From contig CADCXD010000005.1 of assembly GCA_902806575.1 (NCBI GenBank), positions 1,798,001 to 1,862,000 on the forward strand: DNA of 64,000 bases, in the 5' to 3' direction. The notes beneath the pieces were generated by a model. That model worked only from the letters and a program-made list of their open reading frames with translations, did no database searches and had not been told where the DNA came from. This stretch comes from Jackrogersella multiformis. Its lineage: Eukaryota > Ascomycota > Sordariomycetes > Xylariales > Hypoxylaceae. Positions 23,853 to 34,366 of this stretch are shown here, one piece after another. The first letter of the stretch is position 1. Each line of letters starts with the position of its first letter. A program made the position numbers and the translations under genes.

Positions 23853-24600
23853 TATTTATCTAATAATTTCCAATACAAACAAACAGGTATTTAGGTAGTA
23901 TTAGCCTTAGTATAACATGTTAAAGAGAAAGAGAGTTGTCATTCATCAAAATGATAAGGGTTAGCAATTATCTCGAAAGGCTTGGCGGCTTTCCAGGAGA
24001 AAGAAAGAAACACCAGGAGTGCCTAGGTGGTGCAACTTATGATGATAATGAAGAGGATAACAAGATATGCCCGAATGTTTGCAAAGAAATCCCCGTCCCT
24101 TGGACCAATAATAGAGGGTCCTTTCATGTCCCTGTCCGTGGATGTCTCTAATGATTGGTTCGTATGTCTACGACCCCCTTGTCACAGGGACAACGCTCAA
24201 CCCAAGCGAAATGAGCAAAATCACTCCATCCAGCAGCTGTCGTTCATTTACAGCGAGACAAAGCCAATGCCCCCAAGCTCAGTGCCATAATTGAGTATCC
24301 GATGAAGCTAACAATGTTTGGGAGGTTTATGTGTGTCCACTGTTCAGAGATATCTCATTTTAATCTTAGCTACCTTAGTCGGCAAACATATTATCGAAAC
24401 GCTTCCACCTCCGGGTTTCAATTAATCTCCTTTCCTCTTCTCTCCTTTACCTCCTCATCCTTCTCCTAACCGTCGAGTCGACCGTTCGTCGCTCTGGTGT
24501 CGATGATTCGGTTCCAGCCTCTCGCGCCAACAATGAGGACCCGGTAATGATAGAAGGGTTTACAGAGAGACAGATGAAGCAGCAGAAAGAAGTCAAGCGA

Positions 24601-24624
24601 AAAGAAGAAGAAGAAGAAGAAGAA
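24601..24624. repeat. (GAA)n microsatellite
   Basis: A perfect AAG/GAA trinucleotide run of about 24 bp, some 275 bp upstream of the histidine-rich membrane-protein start. It is probably promoter or 5' UTR sequence. Confidence 0.85.
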
Positions 24625-24897
24625 ATATAGGGGACGATAATAATACGATAATGATGGGATACTACACTGGACGATCAGCAACCTAACTAACGGATACATT
24701 CATTCTCATTCTACCCATCTGCCAGCCAGCCAGCTTCTAGTCAAAAAGCCGAACGAGTCAAGCAGCGCACCGCACCGCGCCCCGACCCATCAGCGAATCC
24801 GACTCGACCCTGAAAAAAAGAAACCTAGTATTCTAGTACACGCTTACACGCACGCATATCGAAAAGCTCGTATTTCTCCATTTCACCGCCACGCGCG

Positions 24898-26567
24898 ATG
24901 ACAACCCCAGTCTCGGGGTCTTCACTCCCTCAGGCCCGAGACGTACATCAACACAATCATTTTCACAACTCCATAGACAGCCACAGCCGTCATTATCACC
25001 ACACCCACCAAAATCACTACCATAACCATCACGTTCGTTCTCAAACCAGCAGCAATAGTAAAAGGGGTCACAAACGCAATGATTCTGAACCCACCATAAT
25101 TGTCGAGACCGTTTCCGTTATCCAGCTGATCGATTCCTCCGGTGCGCCTGTCACTCTGCAAACCCTTACGCCTTCAACATCGATACCTGCGACCACCATC
25201 AATCCTGGATCCGGCACCACTGCCGCCGACGCAGTTACAGGATCTGTATTATCAGCTGAGGATTTCCGTAGTTCTTCGACAGTAACTAGCAACGATGAAG
25301 GTGACGGTCCAACATCGATAGCCTCCAACTCAACGATAGACCCGACCGTAGCACCGTCGGAGTCTTCGATGCCTACTTCGTTTCCCACATTATCTTACTC
25401 GCCTTTGACGTCCACTCCTTTATCAGGCTCTCCCGCGTTCCCTTCCTTGGCTGGCGTGACTAACACAACCCAAGGTCCGTCTTCATCTCACTCTACTCAA
25501 ACTATTATCTCTGCTGCATCGCAGTTTACACATCTTGGCTTATATGGTTATCTGACTTATACACAGCATCGTCGACTTCGCTCTTTCCCAATAGTACTTC
25601 GTCTTCCATTCATTCATTTTCTGCAGAAAGTCTCAATAGCTCTTCCGGATTCGTATTAGCTAGTAGTAGTAGTAGTCCACTTTCTTTCGATTCTTCAACC
25701 CCGGCTACGACTACGACTACGACTAACTCGAAGTCTGCGTCGACGACTTCCGGGTCATTTTTTGAATCCGCTACCGCCACCTCTACCGGAGCAGGCGACG
25801 GCAGTTTTGGTGTTGGAGGCAGTGCCCAACCTTCCTCTTCTCTCACTTCGACGACCGATGACGATTCCGGCTCTTCCGATGGGCCTGGAGCAGCCACGGT
25901 CGCGGGGAGTGTTTTAGGGGGTGTGGCTGCGCTCGCTTTTATATTAGTCCTTGCCCTTCTCCTTCTCAAATGGAAGAAGCGCCAGAACACCAAAGAGATT
26001 ATGCGAGGCTCCACCAGTGAACGAGGCACTGGCGGCGCCTTGGTTGGAAATTCTGGCCCCGGCGGCGGAGAAGGTGTTATGTCTGAACGGCGGCGTTCGG
26101 TTCCCTTCGCAATCCCTGCGGCACTTGCCACATTGACCGGGTACAAGCGATTCTCCGCACGTAGCGCCGCATCTTCGGACGGGGGCGAAAGAGGCTTCTC
26201 CAAGGTGTCCGGTAGGAAGTTACCTCCGGTCATACAGTTCGGAGGGGATGGCTATTCAGATCCTCGAGATACCGTTCTCAGCGATTCGTCAATAGAATAT
26301 CGAGACTCGCAGGCCTTCCCCGGGCTTAGAAATATGGGACCGACTAGGCTAGCCGTTGGTTCCCCGATGCGGCCGGAGAGCGGGATCCCGGTTTACAATC
26401 CGGGGCCGGCCCGGACGGCGATTACGGAAGAAGGTCCCTTCAGCCCTCACGCGGGCACCTCGCCCCTTGAGCCGCCCCCTAGAGATCCGCTTGGACGATC
26501 TCGTCCTTCCCAGGATGGATCTCATCGCTCCCATGCTTCTGCTTCCCGTTTCACTGAGGTGTTATGA
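24898..26567 (+). CDS. Histidine-rich, Ser/Thr-rich single-pass membrane protein
   Basis: Two exons, 24898..25474 and 25567..26567, give 525 aa. The 92-nt intron ends in CTGACTTATACACAG; the GTCCGT donor is not a strong match but is the one that keeps frame. No conserved enzymatic domain is recognised. Residues 17-45 contain 13 histidines. Residues ~60-295 are a Ser/Thr/Pro-rich low-complexity region of the kind that is heavily O-glycosylated, with poly-Ser and poly-Thr runs. One transmembrane helix follows at about 300-323 (VAGSVLGGVAALAFILV...), closed by KWKKR. The C-terminal ~200 residues are hydrophilic and presumably cytosolic. This resembles the topology of fungal cell-wall stress sensors (Mid2/Wsc-like), but there is no WSC domain and no clear signal peptide, so a sensor role is only a guess. 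Confidence 0.7.
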
Positions 26568-29118
26568 CCCTTGGATTAATACCCTACCTCTTTTATGTTT
26601 GTATACATTTCTTCTTTTTTTTGGATGATACCTGTTTATCATTTTTGTGTCGGCGCCATCATATGCTGGTCACAGCATCGGGTTGGCGTTGGCATTCGAA
26701 ATAAAATCTCGAAAGGGTCATAGGGGGGAGGAATAAAAGAAAAAGCTACTTGGGCTTTTTTTCGCACCTACGTCAGATGCACAAAACCATTTCTTGTAAA
26801 TAGTCAGATGTCATCCAAGCCTTCGGGTTAAGCTAGGACGACGAGAGCACGGTCATTGCAGAGTCGAGATCGCAACAGCAATCTCCTCCGGCCTGCTCCT
26901 AATCAAGCATAATTATCATCAAACCCTCCTTCACCTACGTTATCTCGGGTCATGTCTGAGAACTGTTTTCAGGATCCGGGCTTAACGACTGATGTTATCA
27001 TGCCGTCAGACTAGCATGTGAAGCAGTGGTGACAAACTATATTAGCCCCATTAACAGGGCGGAAGAGTCGAGGCTTTCTATCACGGTTTAAATACATTGT
27101 GGCTGCTGGAGTACACTTGTCTTCAAACGCGCGAGTCTAAGCCGCTTGTCTTTGCTTGATCTACAAACCGGAAAAGTTGAGACGTTTATGAAACGCCACT
27201 GGATCTCAAATCCCCCTATCCCGTAGTCCCGTTGACACTATGGCCTGTTATTCTAACTCTTTTGCGCCGATGTTCGGTAGTAGCAAGCACTTGTTCGGCG
27301 AAAAGAGGAAGGAAACAAAGCTTGGTCTCTTGGTGTTTTCCTCAAATGCCCTTTCCCCGGATACCAGGCGGACGAAGCTGGAGTTAACTTACTTATATTT
27401 GATAGATTTATGTCGGCCGCACGGTTGTCGGGCCTAGACTTCGATCCTACATCATGCAGGGTAGGTGAAACGCAAGCCAATTCTTTAATAATCACATCAG
27501 ACAGCGGGAACGGGACGGGTACGCAATGTAAACTTGACAGCCATGGTGAACCTTTTGAAGGATCCAAGCTTATCATCCCATGTGCATGCAGCAACAGGCG
27601 GCCTCTGACGTTAAGTAATCCATCATATTAATACCGATATGGTTATTATGATGATGTTTAACTTATGTGATAACTTCATAAAATTACGTCAGCTCGCTAA
27701 GCTAACTTAAAGGAGTCGTCGGTCAATATTATATCTGACCTTTGCAGTTCACGAGATCTATTGTGTATATACCTACTTAAATATGCTATCAGTTCATTCC
27801 CGAAATCCGTTTTCTTTAAACGGAGTTAAGAATGACTAACAAGAAGCTAATAATAACAAGCTAACAATAAGACGTTTTGATTTGAATTGCCAAAAATGGT
27901 AAGGAGTTCTATGTTAGGGCTCGGAGACTTTTCAACTCCAAGGGTCCTAAGCTTAGCCCAACATAACACAACAACACTCTTGTTTTCAACGCCGTGGCGC
28001 AATGCCTTGTGTCGACTTAAAGCGAACTGAGGATCTTGAGATGATTACTCGAGATTTTGCACATCTTTGTTAATCCGATTGCAAATCATGATTCGAATTA
28101 CTAAAGTATTCCGATGTCTACCTAGGTACATAGTATCTATCATCTATGTATAATACAATGTGCCAGGACCCTGCCGGCACCCAAGGCAAAGAGATCCCCT
28201 CAAAATGTAACGCTACGTGACGTACCTATTAATACTAGGCAGCTAGGGTATTCCTTATGGCTAAGTGTCATTGCCACAGACCTTTGGGTAGTGCCAAGGT
28301 ATGTTTTGATTCGTGGGGGGATCTTGAGGACCACTAAATTATTGTTAGGACTAGGAGAGAAGAAGTCTTTGCACGTCCCCGAGCGTCGAGAAACCAGGTA
28401 GCGGTGGACCGACAGACATCTCAGAATTCTCAAACGGGGATTTCCTTGCTGTCTCATATATGTTCTTCTCTTTGATTTCTTTCCCCTTCAGTCCAAAAGC
28501 AAAAACAGGAAAAGAAACAATATGAACTTCTTCTCAGTTAGTTTTCTGATAGTTGATGACGCCTCTAATTTATCTAAGCCACGCGAGATAGTAACCCACC
28601 CTATATTATATATATATTGTTACCTATTCTTAAAATATCCCTGCATCCTACCTATCAGCGTGGTCCGCGCCTAGGTCGTCTAGCCATTTCAGAAGAAAAG
28701 CGAGTACGAATCCGCGAATCTTGAAGCTCCTGTACGAATTACTAGGCGTTTAAACCGGGCACCGGACGAATGATAAGACCGCCTCCAGACTTAGCTGGGA
28801 CAAGTCGATTGGTCATCGCCCCCCCAGGCCCTAGTTCATAAAGGGAGACAGACAAGGGGGATCGATCACTCACGCCCACCAGAGGCTCGGGTTTATTCGT
28901 GGAGACACTTTAAGCCCGCAGATTCCAGGTACTAAACTAAGTACCTACCCAAAAGTTACCTAGATCGAGTTGTTCCTAAAGAACGTCAACCTACGTTATC
29001 TTAATTAACCTACCTAATCAATTTCCTACGATATATCCTTGTGTACCTCCACAGCCGCGCCTACGTTTTTCTAATCTCCTAGAGTGACGACCACTGACGA
29101 CACACCGCAAGAGAGATC
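26568..29118. other. Intergenic, gene-free
   Basis: About 2.5 kb with no supported gene on either strand. One exact TACCTAGGTA occurs at 28119. The right end is the long upstream region of a Zn2Cys6 regulator, as is common for fungal regulatory genes. Confidence 0.5.
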
Positions 29119-32100
29119 ATGGATCACATGAGAGTTGATCCAGGGGGCTTCCAGATGCAAGGAATGCACCGTCCACAGCTTATGAACCAACCGCCACAGA
29201 TCTTTGGAGGCTATTCCCACGATGGATTATCTGTGTTACCACCGGAGCTAGCGGCCCAGATGGCCTTCGACCCGTCGGCGCTGCTTGACGATGCGAACGA
29301 GGCGAAGAGGAGGAGGATCGCACGGGTGAGCTCTCGTACGCTTCTTGTCTGTCTATGTGCTTAGACTGATCCATATGATGAAGGCCTGCGACATGTGCCG
29401 GAAGAAGAAAATAAAGTGTGATGGCAAGCTTCCAGCTTGCACACATTGTATCAATTATAAGACAGATTGTGTCTTTACGCAAGTTGAGAAGAAGAGAAAT
29501 CCTCCGAAAGGGTATGAGCACAGACCGGATTCTACGGTTAAGCTTCGTATAAGGCTGATTTAGACTTGCAGGGCAAAATATATCGAGGGTCTAGAAAACC
29601 GCTTGGGGCGCATGGAAAGTCTGTTAAGGTTGTCAGGTATGTCTCGAGTTATCATATTATAACCCTACTTCAACTGACAGGCAAACAAAAAGGTTTACTT
29701 GGAGACGATGATGAATCGACCGACCTCGCCACGCTAGAAAGGCGCCTCGCAGAGAAGCACCAGCAGTCGAGACAAGCCTCACAAGCACCCACTTCGAATC
29801 CTACCTCCCCGTCGCAAGCGACCTCTGCCCACGATGGCACGGCTTCGACTCCTCGAAGCTCCATAACATCACCGGAGCCGAGTAAAGAGAGAGACTTCAG
29901 GAAAGACTATTCCCCTCAGCCTGATAGGCAGAAAGGGGAGGAAGAAGTTGAGGCTCTGTCTGAGATGATGTGCTCGCTCGTAACGAACCAATCTGGAGAG
30001 ACGAGATATATAGGTAACTACCCTCAGATTAGCCACAGGCGCAACCTTCAACTGATTCGCATTAGGGTCCTCTTCGGGATTTTCTATATTCTCACCAAAA
30101 GGCATACAATGGGTGAACGAGAAGACCGGGGACACATCATTTCAACAGATGATCTCGGAAGTTTCTATCGACGACCACAAGTGGAATCACTGGAAACCCG
30201 AAATCTTCAGCGATCTCTTCCACCGTCCCGTCTATCGCCAATTGCCGCCTAAGCCTGAGGCTTTATCCCTTCTCAAGGACTATTTCGATAACTTCAACTG
30301 CATGTTCCCCCTATTCCATCAACCAACTTTCATGCATCTCGTCGAGAGACAGTATTCCAATGATCCATACCAAGGTTCCGGATGGTGGGCGAGTTTGAAT
30401 GTCGCCTTAGCCATCGCGCATCGTCTCCGAGTCATGAGTAATCTTGTGCCACAGGAGGACGATGACAAGTCGTGGGCGTACATGAAGAATGCCATGGGCG
30501 TTTTCTCCGAGTTGACGATGCGCAATACTGATCTGCTAAGTGTGCAGGCTTTACTCGGAATGGCTTCCTTCATGCAGGGTACCCCTAACCCTCAACCGTC
30601 ATTTTTGCTTGTCGCAGCCGCCATCAGATTGTCGCACAGCATCGGGTTGCATAAGCGCGGAAGCGGGTTTAACCTCAACCCGGTCGAGATCGAGCAAAGA
30701 AAACGCGTGTTCTGGATAGCCTACATGCTGGATAAGGACTTATGTCTCCGATCCGGGCGACCGCCAGCACAAGACGACGACGATACGAATGTCGAGCTTC
30801 CGGACGCCGACCCGGTAGATAATATTGGCAACATCCCTCTTGCCGACGGGAAGGGGAAGATGAACCTATTCCGAGCGATGTGCGAATTAACAGCCATCGA
30901 AAGTCAGGTTTACAAGAAGCTCTATTCTACAAAGGCCACCAAAGTGTCGGACGGCGAGCTGCTGCAGGTTATTGGTGAACTCGACAGGCAGCTGGAGAAT
31001 TGGAAGGACAACATCCCAATTGACTTCCGTCCAGAACACGAAATAAAAGCCTCTCACACCCCCCTGATACTTCACGTCGTCATGTTACACTTCTCCTATT
31101 ACAACACTCTCACCACCATCCACCGCATGTCCATACATCACGGCTACTGGACAAGTCGATTATCCAACTACGCAATCCAAGGTCTGAATGCCAGACCTTT
31201 AAATCCACGAGTGTTTGCATCCGCAGCTCTGTGCGCATCAGCAGCGAGGGCGAGTATCCAGCTACTGAAATATGTCCCGCAGGGCGATTTCTCCTGCGTG
31301 TGGTAAGCAGCATCTCTACATCAGAAGTCTCACTAAAGCTAACAGACGACAGGCTTATCCTCTACTTCCCGGTTTCAGCTCTCGTCACGCTCTTCGGCAA
31401 CATACTCCAAAACCCGTTGGACCCACGCGCGAAATCAGACACCAAACTAATGAGCCTGGTTGTGACATTCCTCTCCACGCTCGGCCAGGAAGCAGAAACG
31501 GGAGGTGTGCACCGCATGCTGGGCGTGTGCTCCGAGTTCGAGCGCATCGCCAAGATCGTCATCGACAAGGCGGAGCGCGACACCTCCAAGCGGAAGCGCA
31601 AGAGCCACGAGCCGCAGCACCGGCCCTCCATCAGCCACGCCGCCTCCCCCGCGTACTCGCAAGCGCCGACGACCCAGCACACGCCGCGCCCGTCCTCGTC
31701 GGCCGCCACGCCGACGCCCAGCTACGCCAGCCAGCTGTCCCCCAAGTTCAACGGCGAGCAGAACCGCGCCAACAACAACGCCAACGGCGGCTTCAGCCCC
31801 ATGAACACGGCCAGCTCGACGGACGGGTCGGCGCCGCGCGAGGCTCCCGGCGGGTGGCCTTCGGACGACAACGGCGGAGCGACGACGCAGCAGCAGCAGC
31901 AGGAGTGGAACCCGGACTCCATGGACTTCGGCAACTTCTCCGAGTTCACCGGCTTCGGGCAGCCGATCGCGTCTCCGCCCCCGCTGCCCGGCCAGGGCGG
32001 CACCGCATACCAGCCCCTGCTGCCGCAGGAGCTCTGGCAGATGTCCGGCGGCCTCGACTGGGACTGGGCCGAGTTCACCGGCGGCGCGTATCCGAGTTTC

Positions 32101-32130
32101 GAGAACGGCGCGGTGCAGGATGGCAGATGA
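29119..32130 (+). CDS. Zn2Cys6 transcription factor, CLR-1/ClrA-like
   Basis: Six exons (29119..29325, 29384..29511, 29572..29636, 29693..30013, 30066..31302, 31353..32130) give 911 aa; the introns are 50-60 nt. The zinc cluster straddles the first junction: RRRIAR then ACDMCRKKKIKCDGK, with spacing CX2CX6CX6CX2CX6C (residues ~71-98). A basic linker (KKRNPPKG) and a leucine-rich dimerisation helix (IEGLENRLGRMESLLRLSG) follow. The middle is the fungal-specific regulatory domain (MHR), with FPLFHQPTF, SIGLHKRG, KRVFWIAYMLDKDLCLRSGRP. The C-terminus has Gln, Asn and Pro/Ser tracts and an acidic aromatic end (LPQELWQM, LDWDWAEF). The cluster and linker resemble what I recall of the cellulase regulators CLR-1 (Neurospora) and ClrA (Aspergillus); that assignment is from memory and moderate. 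The Zn2Cys6 class itself is certain. The last exon turns strongly GC-rich after about 31500. Confidence 0.9.
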
Positions 32131-33234
32131 GGAGTTGGAACTATCTGTCCTGCTGCTACTGCTGCTATGTAGATATGTGCTGTATACGCGCTGCACGCAC
32201 AAGGGGTGTGGTATGACGCGGGCGACCTACTGGTTGTATTTGCTATTGGTTGTTCTATTCTTGGACGCGAAAAAACCGGCTGATTCAAGAGCGGGCATAA
32301 GCATTTAAGGGTCATTAATGAGGTGCGGCGTGCGAACTGGGTTGTGTTTTTCCCAAAACCAAAGAGGAGTTTTTTGCGTCTGGCTTAACTTGGCTTGGTT
32401 CTTCATGCGAACGCTACCGCGACGGCTGGCATGTCCAGGATTTGGACTTGGTATCCGGCTTCATGAGGAGTTTGAGTTTGATGATGATGTTTTTGATTCG
32501 CTTTATTTTTTGCTATGTAGCTACCTCTAGTTACAATAAGAAGAGATGGGATAGGGTATTCATGTTCATGTGGTAACTCGCCGCTTATTTGGTCGATGCA
32601 ACTTTATGTACCTATTTAGTATAGTATGTATGGTCTGGTTCACTGGGCAGCGTTTAAATGTATCTATTAAACTCAGCTTCTCGGTTTTCATGCGGTGGCG
32701 ATGAAATATATGAGCAACTTGACTTCAATGAGTAGACTCGGGTATGTACGGTCAGGAGCTAATGTACAAATAACTCATGCAAGTTGAGGAAGTCGTCATT
32801 GGAAGAAGCTATATTACATCTTATAATGACGTTACCTTGTAGTCTACCGAGGCACCTAGGTAGGCAGGTAGGTAGGTAAATAGATATGGAGACGGAGGTT
32901 GCTGGTTCAGGGGTTGTAACAAATCGGCTTGGTAATATGCATCATGAACCCTGTTGTCCGTCTAACCGTTTTTCTGTTATATGGGGTTAGGGATGTTTCA
33001 CACAGCAAGGTTAGGCATTAGCCATTAGATAAGTTCTGATGTGGATTTAAACCTTCATTACCTAATTCATTCCGATAACTCACATGGGTCTAACCGCTAT
33101 TCGCATCTTTCAAAGTAATTTCATATTAGGAACTTGCCTTAGGTACCTAAGGTTTGTAATACACATCTCAACTACTCATTTTCCTCATCTGACTAGGTGA
33201 TTCTGATAAAACTCACTATAGAGGTAGTACAAAC
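32131..33234. other. Intergenic, gene-free
   Basis: Contains the 3' UTR of the Zn2Cys6 gene and the promoter of the methyltransferase gene. No coding signal. A CACCTAGGTAGGCAGGTAGG stretch lies near 32853-32877. Confidence 0.55.
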
Positions 33235-34366
33235 ATGGCCCAACATACCAGCACCGAGCTGCCAGGAGGACAGTCACACCCCGGCGACCAGCACGAGATC
33301 CCGAGTTTCGAAGCTCACGAGTCTCCCGAGTCCCTGAAGGGCAGGATCAAAAAGCACTACGAGATTGCTTCGGACTACTACTATTTCCTATGGTACCTTT
33401 GCTCCCTTCACCGCCATATGATATCTTATCTGCCTTGACCTTGGCGACTAAACTCAGGTGCTGGCAGGGGACAGCACATCCACCATGGCCTATTCAAGTC
33501 CGCCGACGAGACCAAGGAGCAGGCACAGGTCAATCTCATTAATTACCTCCTTGAGATCTCGGCCCTGCCTGCGGGCGCCAAAGTGCTCGACGTTGGGTGT
33601 GGCGTAGGTGGCACAAGCCGGTTCCTCGCGAGGGAGCACGGCGCAGAAGTCACGGGAATCACTATCAGCGGACGGCAAGTCGAAATTGCAAGACAGGTGA
33701 CTAGCAAGGAGGTTAGCGACACTACCACCACTTTGTCCGAGGGTTCCCTACAGTACCCCGAGAAAGAGGGTAAGCCAGGAGGCACCGTTCGCTTCCTCGA
33801 GCTCGACGCCGAAAAAATGCTAGAGTATTTCCGTCCAACCAACGCGGAGGAGCAGGCTTTCGACTGCGTGTGGATCTCGGAGGCGCTGTCGCATCTGCCG
33901 AATAAGGAGCTCTTCTTTTCATCCTCCTTTTCCCTTCTGAAGGGCGGAGAGTCGCGCTTGGTGATCGCGGACTGGTTCAAGGCGCCGGGCCTGACGCCCG
34001 AGCAGGAAGAGGTCGATATTAAGCCGATCGAGGACGGCATGCTCCTGCCCCGGCTATACACGGTGGACGAATATGTAGCCATGGCGGAGAAGGCAGGGTT
34101 CCGGACCCGCCAGAAGCCGATTGATATCAGCAAGGACGTTGCTAAGACATGGTGAACTACCTCTCGTCATTATATGTGAGATATGCCCGCTAACTACTAT
34201 GCATAGGGATATATCGTGGTCTCTCGTATCATCGCCTTCGCTCTGGGCGTTCGCCATATCCCAAGGCAGGGATGGGCTGGCGTTCCTACAGGCGTTCAGG
34301 GCGATGAGGAGGGGGTATGCAAATGGGACATTTAGGTATGCGGTTATGTGCTTTGAGAAGCCTTGA
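33235..34366 (+). CDS. Class I SAM methyltransferase, tocopherol-MTase/Erg6-like
   Basis: Three exons, 33235..33392, 33468..34151 and 34207..34366, give 333 aa. The second junction, using the acceptor CTGGCAG, restores YYFLWGQHIHHGLF, the family block IW-G-xHxHHG upstream of the fold. SAM-binding motif I is VLDVGCGVGGTSRFLA (~residues 110-125), followed by TGITIS and a post-I acidic LELDAEKM. Motif IV reads FDCVWISEALSHLP. The GGESRLVIADWF segment and the third-exon WDISWSLV complete the domain. This architecture is that of gamma-tocopherol, sterol C-24 and related small-lipophile methyltransferases. Fungi do not make tocopherol, so the substrate here is unknown; it may be a secondary metabolite. 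It lacks an N-terminal transit or signal sequence. No biosynthetic core gene (PKS, NRPS, terpene cyclase) is near. Confidence 0.85.

Larger units (their letters stand above)
21605..24897. other. Gene-poor interval with palindrome cluster
   Basis: No gene is supported. An open stretch at 21901-22095 (+) has coding-like composition but no recognised family and may belong to the same dead element. Exact TACCTAGGTA sites lie at 23431, 23818 and 23837. The right 450 bp, pyrimidine-rich and with a GAA tract, is the presumed promoter and leader of the next gene. Confidence 0.45.

Noticed and set aside
24898..26567. WSC or Mid2 stress-sensor identity for the Ser/Thr-rich membrane protein
   Set aside because: No WSC cysteine pattern and no convincing signal peptide; topology alone is not enough.
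31272..32216. 314-codon Arg/Gln-rich frame and the minus-strand frames at 31447-32315
   Set aside because: Overlapping shadows of the GC-rich last exon of the Zn2Cys6 gene; their composition is that of shifted codons.
33235..34366. Secondary-metabolite cluster around the methyltransferase
   Set aside because: No PKS, NRPS, terpene synthase, P450 or transporter gene is adjacent; neighbours are a regulator and malic enzyme far off.
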